Assembly (NCBI GenBank): GCA_004366205.1 | Contig: SIRW01000033.1 | Span: 1 to 34,549, forward strand | Length of the DNA: 34,549 nt | DNA from: Actinomycetota bacterium | GTDB taxonomy: Bacteria; Actinomycetota; Acidimicrobiia; Acidimicrobiales; CADCSY01 | Direction: 5' to 3' | Shown: positions 29,131-34,549 of the stretch, piece by piece | Layout of the letters: each line of letters begins with the position of its first letter | Position numbering within the stretch: the first letter of the stretch is position 1 | Translations under genes and position numbers: made by a program | The notes under the pieces: generated by a model | What the model was told of the DNA's origin: nothing | Databases searched by the model: none | The model's input: only the letters and a program-made list of their open reading frames with translations

Positions 29131-31767
29131 TCAGGCGCGCTCGCGCCGGGCCTCGACGGTCACGCCGCCGTCGGCTCCCTCGCGCTCTCCGCCGGGCGCG
29201 ACGGTCGCGGCGAGGAAGACCTCGAAGCGGGCACCACCCTCCGGGCGGTCGAGCACCCGGGCCCAGCCCGAGTGCAGCTCGGCGAAGCGGGCCACGAGCG
29301 ACAGCCCGATCCCCACACCCGCGGTCGTGGGTGCGTCCCCCCGCCGGAACGGCTCGAAGATCGAGCCCCGGAGCTGCGCGGGCACGCCCGGGCCGGCATC
29401 CTCCACGGCGAGCAGGATGCCGCCGTCGACCACCTCGCCCTTCACCCAGATGGGGGTGCCCGGCTCGGTGTGGCGCAGGGCGTTGCGCAGCAGGTTCTCG
29501 ACGATGCGCTCCACCTTCGGCCCGTCCAGGTCCGCCGTGACCGGCGGGACCTCGACCGTGATCGGGCGGTCCGCACCGCCCTCCACCCCCTCGACCACCG
29601 CCCGGACCAGCGCCGTCAGGTCGGTGAGCCGGCGGACGGGCTCGAGGATGCCGCGGTTCAGCCGGTCGAGATCGAGGAGCTCGTCGAGCAGGCGGTGCAG
29701 CTTGCGGGCGTTGGCGACCGTGCGGTCGAGCAGCAGGCGGCGCTCGCTCTCGCCGAGCTCGTCGCCGTGGGTGACGAGGGTCTCGGCCATGCCCAGCACG
29801 ACCTGCAGCGGGGTCCGCAGCTCGTGCGACACGGCGTTGAGGAACGTGTCCTTGAGCTGGTCCGCCGCCTGCAGGCGCGCCAGCAGCTCGTGCTCGCGGC
29901 TGAACACCGATGCGACCTCCAGCACCTCGGCGGCGTAGACCCCGAGGCTCGCCGCCACCGCCGCGTCCACGTCGTCGAAGGTGGCCCCCCGCCGGCGCTC
30001 GTCGTCGTCGCGGGGCCCCATGAGCACCAGGCGGCCGACGGTCCGGTCCGCGTGCACGAGGGGAACGTCGAGACGGTCGAGCCCCGCCGCCGCCGGGTCG
30101 CCGGAGGTGGCCTCCCGGACCGGCTGGCCGTCGGCCTCGGTCAGGGTCACGACGACGGCGTCGCAGCCGAAGACCAGTCGGGCGCCGGCGGCGATGGCGG
30201 GAAGCAGCTCGTCGGGCTCAAGGGTCCGCCGCGTGAGCTCGAGCATCACCGACGCCATCGTGGCGAGCTGCATCGCCCGCCGGCGCTCGGCCTGCTGGGC
30301 CCGCCGCCGCTCGGTGACGTCGCTCACCAGCGCGATGACGCGCCGGCCCGCCTCGGCGACCTGGGCCGAGATCTCCACGGTCACCGTCGTCCCGTCAGCG
30401 CGCAGCAGCCGGGCCTCGTGCGGGCTGGGCGCGGCGGCCGCGGCCGCCGCCTCGTCCAGGCGGCGCTCGATCTCGCGAGCGTCGGCCGGGTCGAACAGGT
30501 GGCGGTACGACGGCAAGGCCAGCAGCTCGTCCTCGCTGTAGCCGGTGATCTCGACGACCGCCCGGTTGACGTACCGGAACCGCCTGGTGAACGGGTCCAC
30601 GACGACGAACCCCTGGCCCACGTCGCTCAGCGCGTCGAGCAGCTTCTCGTCGCGCTCCCGCTGGGCGGCGAGCGCCTCGGTGAGCCGCACCCGCTCGAAC
30701 GCCGCCGCAACGGACGTGGCGTACCGGGTCAGGCGCTCCCGCTCCTCCGCGCCGAGGAGCGGGGTGAAGGGGCCCGACAGCACCACGAGGGCGCCGGCGG
30801 TCTCACCCGACGGTAGAGGGGCCACCACTGCGAAGCGCAACGGTCGCTCACCCATCCGGACGAGGCGGGCAGGGGCCGGCCACCCGGTCGCCTCCCGCGC
30901 CAGGGCGACGGCCTCGTCGGCCTCTTGCCCGACGGTGGCATGGACCTCGCCCGCGGCGTCCACCAGCGCGCCGGCGCCACCCCCGAGGAGCCGCACGGCC
31001 CAGCCCAGGGCGCGCTCGGCGACCGTGGCCGAGTCGTGGGGCCGCAGCAGGAGGTCCTCGAGCGCCTCGTGCATGGCCTGTTCCTCCGGCTCCCGCCAGG
31101 CCCGGCGGAGCCAGGCCGGGGGCGACACCGCCACGTACATGACCGGCAGCAGCACCATGGCCAGCAGGTAGACGGCGGCCGTGAGGGACGCGGGCGCCTC
31201 GTGGCCGATGGCCAAGCCCACACCCAGGATGAACACGACGAGGGCGGCGACCCCGCCGTAGAAGGTGCTCAGGCCGCGCAGCCGGGCGCGCTGGACGCGA
31301 GGCCGGGTCGACGACAGGCGCCAGAAGCGGACCGCGGGCTCGAGCACGCACGCAGCCCACAGGGCCAGCAGGGCGGCCGCCGCGAGCCGGGCCGAACCGG
31401 CGGCGGTGACGGCGGGATCGGGCCCCCGGTCGCGGGCCGCGAGCACGATGGCGGTCGTTGCCGCCATGGTCGCCCCGGCAGCGACCAGCGCACCCCGGCG
31501 CAGCGGCAGGAAGGCGTGGCGGGCCGCCAGCGCCGCCAGGCCGGAACAGGCGAAGGCGACGATCGTGGCGTCGACCAGCGGGCCGGGGTGGCCGGTCGCG
31601 TCCGAGATCCGGTTGAGGGCCACGACGAAGGCCAGCGCACCGACGGTGACGGCCACGTACAAGAGGCTGCGCTCGCCGTCGAGCCGCCACCGGCGCAGGG
31701 TCGCGACCGTGACCACGACCAGCCCAGCGAGGGCGACGAGCCTGAGCGCATCCACCGCCGCCGCCAT
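29131..31767 (-). CDS. Orphan sensor histidine kinase (7TM-PAS-GAF)
   Basis: The 878-residue protein is a membrane sensor kinase. Seven hydrophobic helices (residues about 5-235) are followed by a GAF-like region. A PAS domain comes next (DALSDVGQGFVVVDPFTRRFRYVNRAVVEITGYSEDELL), then a second GAF domain (LPAIAAGARLVFGCDAVVVTL), HisKA with phospho-acceptor H648 (FLNAVSHELRTPLQVVLG) and HATPase_c (N box ENLLRNALRHTEPG, G1 box DAGPGVP, G2 box GVGIGLSLVARF). ATG at 31767 lies 8 nt after a TACGGT -10. No response regulator is encoded in the window, so the partner is elsewhere. The longer open frame reaching 32691 is a shadow of the neighbouring gene. Confidence 0.9.
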   Translation of the reverse strand: MAAAVDALRLVALAGLVVVTVATLRRWRLDGERSLLYVAVTVGALAFVVALNRISDATGHPGPLVDATIVAFACSGLAALAARHAFLPLRRGALVAAGATMAATTAIVLAARDRGPDPAVTAAGSARLAAAALLALWAACVLEPAVRFWRLSSTRPRVQRARLRGLSTFYGGVAALVVFILGVGLAIGHEAPASLTAAVYLLAMVLLPVMYVAVSPPAWLRRAWREPEEQAMHEALEDLLLRPHDSATVAERALGWAVRLLGGGAGALVDAAGEVHATVGQEADEAVALAREATGWPAPARLVRMGERPLRFAVVAPLPSGETAGALVVLSGPFTPLLGAEERERLTRYATSVAAAFERVRLTEALAAQRERDEKLLDALSDVGQGFVVVDPFTRRFRYVNRAVVEITGYSEDELLALPSYRHLFDPADAREIERRLDEAAAAAAAPSPHEARLLRADGTTVTVEISAQVAEAGRRVIALVSDVTERRRAQQAERRRAMQLATMASVMLELTRRTLEPDELLPAIAAGARLVFGCDAVVVTLTEADGQPVREATSGDPAAAGLDRLDVPLVHADRTVGRLVLMGPRDDDERRRGATFDDVDAAVAASLGVYAAEVLEVASVFSREHELLARLQAADQLKDTFLNAVSHELRTPLQVVLGMAETLVTHGDELGESERRLLLDRTVANARKLHRLLDELLDLDRLNRGILEPVRRLTDLTALVRAVVEGVEGGADRPITVEVPPVTADLDGPKVERIVENLLRNALRHTEPGTPIWVKGEVVDGGILLAVEDAGPGVPAQLRGSIFEPFRRGDAPTTAGVGIGLSLVARFAELHSGWARVLDRPEGGARFEVFLAATVAPGGEREGADGGVTVEARRERA

Positions 31768-31775
31768 ACGTTCCG

Positions 31776-31781
31776 ACCGTA
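31776..31781 (-). promoter_or_regulatory. -10 hexamer TACGGT for the histidine kinase
   Basis: On the minus strand TACGGT ends 8 nt before the ATG at 31767. No ribosome-binding site is visible, which is again consistent with a leaderless transcript and with the kinase having its own promoter. Confidence 0.65.
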
Positions 31782-31916
31782 CGGGGGTCGGCCCGACGGA
31801 GCCATAGCGCGAACGGGTGGTTCTGACCGTGCTGTCATCCCCCGTTCGGCTCACACCCCCCGGACGGAGGGTGGCGACGGCGGGACGGTCAGCGCTTGGG
31901 GCCGCGCCCCGTGCTC

Positions 31917-32729
31917 TCAGATCATGAACGCCATGGCGCGCACCACGGCCTCGCCCAGGGCACCGTCGCCGTCGATGCGCACCCGACCCTCGGCGAGGGT
32001 GGCGTCGGGGTCCCAGCGGCCGTTGCCGAGGCACGTGAACGTCTCGACGTCCATGGTGAGCCGGACCGTCGGCTCGTCGGGCGCCTCGTCGAGCGGGCGG
32101 GCCCGGCCCCCCTCGACGCCGATGGCGATGGTCCGGCCCGCGTCGCCCTCGACGGCGAACACGACGGTGGCGCCGTCCGGCGCGCCGGCCTTCTTGCCCA
32201 CGACGAAGGGCATGGCCAGGGCGCACCGGCCCACGCTGTGCTCGGCGACGGGGCCCTCGAGGTGCCCGGGCCGGCCCGTGGCCCGGCGCATGTCCTGCTC
32301 GTGCACCCAGGCGTCGAAGGCGCGGATCGCCAGCAGGTCGCGGACCGTCCCGGGTCCGGTCGGCGTCCACGACTCGGCCGCAAGGCCCTCCTCGCCGAGG
32401 GCGTCGAGCTGGGCGATGCGGGCGGCGGTCACCTCCTCGAACTCGGCCAGCACCTTCTCCGGCGGCCACGACCGGCGGTAGTCGACGTCGGCCTCGTTCG
32501 CCTGGCCGATCGGGTTCTTCACGTGGCTGGTGTCGGCGGGCGTGTGCGCCGGCCGCTCGCGGCCGAGGAAGCCCACCTCGGGGCCGACCAGGTGCGAGAG
32601 CTGGTCCTGCACCGTCCAGCCAGGGCAGTCGGTGGGGCGCTGCCAGTCCTCGGGTCCGAACGTCCGGCAGAGCTCGGCGATCGACGCCCACTCGGTTGCG
32701 AGCAGCTCGACGGCGGGGTCACGGGCCAT
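31917..32729 (-). CDS. Maleylpyruvate isomerase family mycothiol-dependent enzyme
   Basis: The 270-residue protein has the DinB-like/MDMPI N-terminal fold: CPGWTVQDQLSHLVGPE carries the first metal-ligand histidine and AFDAWVHEQDMRRATGRPG carries the HxxxD-type remainder. A C-terminal domain ends in LTMDVETFTCLGNGRWDPDATLAEGRVRIDGD, a sterol-carrier-like ending typical of the family. Such proteins use mycothiol, the actinobacterial thiol, in isomerase or transferase reactions. ATG at 32729 follows an AGGAG site that overlaps the stop codon of the upstream thiol oxidoreductase gene, 9 nt away. The two are therefore one operon with a common thiol theme. The substrate is unknown. Confidence 0.85.
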   Translation of the reverse strand: MARDPAVELLATEWASIAELCRTFGPEDWQRPTDCPGWTVQDQLSHLVGPEVGFLGRERPAHTPADTSHVKNPIGQANEADVDYRRSWPPEKVLAEFEEVTAARIAQLDALGEEGLAAESWTPTGPGTVRDLLAIRAFDAWVHEQDMRRATGRPGHLEGPVAEHSVGRCALAMPFVVGKKAGAPDGATVVFAVEGDAGRTIAIGVEGGRARPLDEAPDEPTVRLTMDVETFTCLGNGRWDPDATLAEGRVRIDGDGALGEAVVRAMAFMI

Positions 32730-32738
32730 GGTGCGCTC

Positions 32739-33425
32739 CTAGTCGACGTGGTGTTGGATGGTCTGCCAGCGGCGGGCCCGAAGGTAGGGCTCGAACACCG
32801 TCGCGATGTGGCGGTGGTCGGCCGCCGTCTTGGGCGTTCTGAGCTCGTAGAGGTGCGGGAAGCGCCGCCAGGCGAGCACGAGCTCCCACAGGCGCAGGGC
32901 CTCGTCGCCGGTCGGGGCGGGGACGACGTTGGGCCCAAACACCACGCCGCCGTCGGAGAAGACGAGCGTGGGCACGCCGAAGGCGCCGTGAGCGCCGGTG
33001 ACCTCGTCGTGGTCGGCGCGCACGTCGTCGTGGGTGGTGGGGTCCTCGATGGCCTCGGCGACCGTCGCAGCCGGAAGCCCCATCGCCGCGACGTGGGCCT
33101 CGGCCCGCTCGCGCTCGAACACGGGCTCGCCCTGCTCGTGGAACGCCCGGCCGATGCGCTCGTACCAGGCGTCGAGCAGGTCGGGGTCCTTGCGGCGCAG
33201 CAGCGCGCCGACGCGCATCAGCGACCACCCCCAAGCCCACTCGCGCTCCCAGGGGTGCTTCTTGCCCTCGGGCCGGTTGACCTCCTCGAGGCTGAAGAAG
33301 CGCCACCGGATGCGCACCCCGGTGGCGGCGCGCACCTCCCGCATCCAGAGGGAGGTCTGGTAGGCCCACGGGCAGATGGGGTCGAAGTAGAAGTCGACGG
33401 CGTCGGGCTGGTCGCTCAGGTCCAC
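32739..33425 (-). CDS. DsbA-family mycothiol-type oxidoreductase with monothiol CPWA site
   Basis: The 228-residue protein has the thioredoxin/DsbA fold with a helical insert and resembles the mycobacterial mycothiol-dependent oxidoreductase Rv2466c (FYFDPICPWAYQTSLWMREV, GVPTLVF with the cis-Pro, FGPNVVPAPTGDEALRLWEL, FPHLYELRTPKT). Its active site reads CPWA; the second cysteine of a CxxC is replaced by Ala, so it should work by a monothiol mechanism. GTG at 33425 follows a GGGAGG site about 8 nt away. It is the first gene of an operon with the mycothiol-type isomerase and is divergent from arsR, with overlapping -10 elements between them. Confidence 0.85.
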   Translation of the reverse strand: MDLSDQPDAVDFYFDPICPWAYQTSLWMREVRAATGVRIRWRFFSLEEVNRPEGKKHPWEREWAWGWSLMRVGALLRRKDPDLLDAWYERIGRAFHEQGEPVFERERAEAHVAAMGLPAATVAEAIEDPTTHDDVRADHDEVTGAHGAFGVPTLVFSDGGVVFGPNVVPAPTGDEALRLWELVLAWRRFPHLYELRTPKTAADHRHIATVFEPYLRARRWQTIQHHVD

Positions 33426-33463
33426 GCCGCCATCCTCCCAGCGTGACGTCCCGGCCGTCGAGC

Positions 33464-33473
33464 ACGGTACGCT
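33464..33473. promoter_or_regulatory. Overlapping divergent -10 elements, arsR and thiol oxidoreductase
   Basis: ACGGTACGCT contains TACGCT on the plus strand (33468-33473) for arsR and TACCGT on the minus strand (33469 down to 33464) for the oxidoreductase operon. The two hexamers share the central TA. Each would give a short leader of about 30-46 nt that ends in a clear ribosome-binding site. Confidence 0.6.
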
Positions 33474-33474
33474 C

Positions 33475-33490
33475 ATCGACACCTGTCGAT
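33475..33490 (+). promoter_or_regulatory. ArsR-type operator palindrome
   Basis: ATCGACA-CC-TGTCGAT is a perfect palindrome with 7-bp arms. It starts 2 nt after the arsR -10 and covers the expected transcription start, and lies 6 nt from the opposing -10. Binding by the encoded ArsR protein should repress arsR and probably the divergent operon. Confidence 0.75.
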
Positions 33491-33525
33491 AGATGGCCGT
33501 CGTCAAGGCCCGGTCGGAGGAGCCC

Positions 33526-33855
33526 ATGGACGTCCGCGAGATCACGGCGTGCTGCGACCCGGTGCTGGCCGCCCCGCTCGACGAGGCCGCCGCCGGCGAG
33601 CTGGCGGCGGCGTTCCGCGTGCTCGCCGATCCCGTGCGCCTGCGGCTGCTGAGCCTGGTGGCCAACGCCCCGGGCGGCGAGCTGTGCGCCTGTGACGCCG
33701 TCGAGCCGTTGGGCCGGAGCCAGCCCACGGTGAGCCACCACCTGTCGGTGCTCGTCGAGGCCGGCCTGCTCACCCGAGAGAAGCGGGGCCGGTGGGCGTG
33801 GTTCCGGGTGGTGCCCGAGCGCCTCGCGGTGCTGCGTGACGCCCTGAGCGGCTGA
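33526..33855 (+). CDS. ArsR/SmtB family metalloregulator
   Basis: The 109-residue winged-helix repressor has the ArsR core LADPVRLRLLSLVANAPGGELCACDAVEPLGRSQPTVSHHLSVLVEAGLLTREKRGRWAWFRV. Candidate metal or metalloid ligands are the CC pair near the N-terminus (ITACCDP) and the CAC in ELCACD, as in actinobacterial arsenic- or cadmium/lead-type sensors. ATG at 33526 is preferred because GGAGGAG lies just upstream and the family N-terminus begins there; an in-frame ATG at 33493 has no ribosome-binding site. It is divergent from the thiol oxidoreductase with a 100-bp gap that holds both promoters and a palindromic operator. No arsenite pump is seen in the window, so the inducer is uncertain. Confidence 0.9.
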   Translation: MDVREITACCDPVLAAPLDEAAAGELAAAFRVLADPVRLRLLSLVANAPGGELCACDAVEPLGRSQPTVSHHLSVLVEAGLLTREKRGRWAWFRVVPERLAVLRDALSG

Positions 33856-33867
33856 TCGCCCCGCTGG

Positions 33868-34549
33868 TCAGCCGTCGACGGCGGCGAGGAACGCCCGGAT
33901 CTCGGCGATCACCCGGTCGGGGTGCTCCTCGTGGGGCAGGTGCCCGCAGGCGTCCAGCTCGACCAACCGGGCGTCGGGGAGACCGCCCGCCAGGCGCCGG
34001 CACCGCTCGAGGGGCACGACCCGGTCCTGGGCGCCGGCGATGACGAGCGCCGGGGCCCGCACCTCGTCGAGCCGGTCCACCACCTCGCTGGGGCGCCGCA
34101 CCAGGCTCATCTCGGTGAGCGCCTCAGCCCAGCCGGGGCCCTGCACCGCCCTCCGGTAGCCGGCGACCACGTCGGGGGTCACCCGGCTCGGGTCGTGCCA
34201 CGTCCGCCGGAGCGCCCGGGCGAAGGCGGGCGCGCCGAGCCGCAGTCCGGCCGGGAGCAACCGGCGAGCGCCGGGCAGGCGCAGCAGCGCCGCCACCGCC
34301 GGGGGCGGCCCCGACGCCACGACGGCCGGAGCGAGCAGGCCGAGGGCGGCGACCCTGCCGGGATGGGCGAGGGCCACGTCGAGGGCGACGAGTGCACCGG
34401 CTGAGTGCCCGACGAGGGCCGCCCGGTCGACACCGGTGCCGTCGAGCACCGCGACCGTGGCCCGCACGGCCGCCTCGGCCGTGTAGGGGTTGCGTGCTTC
34501 GTCGCCGTCCCACGCGGCCCGTGCGGGCCGGGCGGAGCGGCCGAACCCG
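33868..34549 (-). CDS. Alpha/beta hydrolase, 5' end outside window
   Basis: The frame stays open to the window edge on the minus strand, so the N-terminus is missing; an internal GTG at 34467 is not the start, because the upstream codons read like the family (GFGRSARPARAAWDGDEARNPYTAEAAV). The visible part has the nucleophile elbow GHSAG, the acid region LVIAGAQDRVVPLERC and the histidine region ACGHLPHEEHPDRV. These give a complete Ser-Asp-His triad. A cap-like helical insert lies between LGLLAPAVVASG and VRAPALVI. The substrate is unknown. It is convergent with arsR, 12 nt apart. Confidence 0.88.
   Translation of the reverse strand, partial: GFGRSARPARAAWDGDEARNPYTAEAAVRATVAVLDGTGVDRAALVGHSAGALVALDVALAHPGRVAALGLLAPAVVASGPPPAVAALLRLPGARRLLPAGLRLGAPAFARALRRTWHDPSRVTPDVVAGYRRAVQGPGWAEALTEMSLVRRPSEVVDRLDEVRAPALVIAGAQDRVVPLERCRRLAGGLPDARLVELDACGHLPHEEHPDRVIAEIRAFLAAVDG

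Noticed and set aside
31768-32691. Upstream extension of the histidine kinase frame by about 300 residues
   Set aside because: The extension is Arg/Gly/Pro-rich and lies in another frame of the mycothiol-type isomerase gene. The kinase's first membrane helix begins at 31767, right after a -10 element.
1-34549. tRNA or rRNA genes, CRISPR arrays, insertion sequences, prophage
   Set aside because: No cloverleaf-like sequence, array of repeats, transposase, integrase or terminal inverted repeat was recognised on reading. A tRNAscan-type run would settle the tRNA point.

Overview
The window is chromosomal DNA of very high GC content with almost exclusively G/C-ending codons. It looks actinobacterial. 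Mycothiol-type enzymes (a maleylpyruvate-isomerase-fold protein and an Rv2466c-like thiol oxidoreductase), a SURF1 protein, and many start codons lying 6-10 nt after a TAnnnT -10 hexamer (leaderless or nearly so) all fit. The mix of fused Liv-type transport genes and acyl-CoA dehydrogenases suggests class Acidimicrobiia, but that is inference. No rRNA, tRNA, CRISPR array, insertion sequence or prophage was seen.

Layout. 1-3000: a 29-residue membrane-active small ORF, then two translationally coupled membrane HD-GYP-type proteins, both with degenerate catalytic motifs. The first has a sharp codon-usage break between its membrane and HD halves. 3144-5174: an operon-like run of an unrecognised two-domain protein, a GT-B glycosyltransferase and a small membrane protein. 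5265-8535: a zinc alcohol dehydrogenase, a TetR regulator, an AI-2E-family transporter and a 28-residue membrane protein. 8577-10829: a Sua5/YrdC enzyme convergent with an acyl-CoA dehydrogenase. 11104-18259: a four-gene operon for a Liv-type (branched-chain amino acid family) ABC importer, with a surface protein, a membrane-tethered binding protein, a fused LivH-LivM permease and a fused LivF-LivG ATPase. 18393-19937: an ECF sigma factor fused to a zinc-finger anti-sigma-like domain, a membrane segment and an extracellular tail. 19982-23913: divergent cysS and valS. 23956-26999: a MscS channel, uppP and SURF1. 26920-31767: a beta-propeller lipoprotein whose signal peptide is out of frame, and a large orphan sensor histidine kinase. 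31917-34549: a mycothiol-type pair, a divergent ArsR regulator and an incomplete alpha/beta hydrolase.

How the parts connect. The clearest regulatory link is a perfect palindrome, GTTACC-N4-GGTAAC. It overlaps the -10 of the tetR gene and recurs, with the same arms and spacing, over the -10 of the acyl-CoA dehydrogenase 4 kb away. That predicts autoregulation plus control of the dehydrogenase, and possibly of the divergent transporter operon. Two divergent gene pairs (cysS/valS and arsR/thiol oxidoreductase) share overlapping, inverted -10 elements. In the second pair an ArsR-type palindrome lies directly beside them.

The most unusual items are the transporter operon with two oppositely anchored extracellular proteins on collagen-like Gly-Pro stalks, the mosaic HD-GYP gene with its upstream peptide, the split lipoprotein signal peptide, and the sigma factor with a freshly duplicated Cys-pair repeat.
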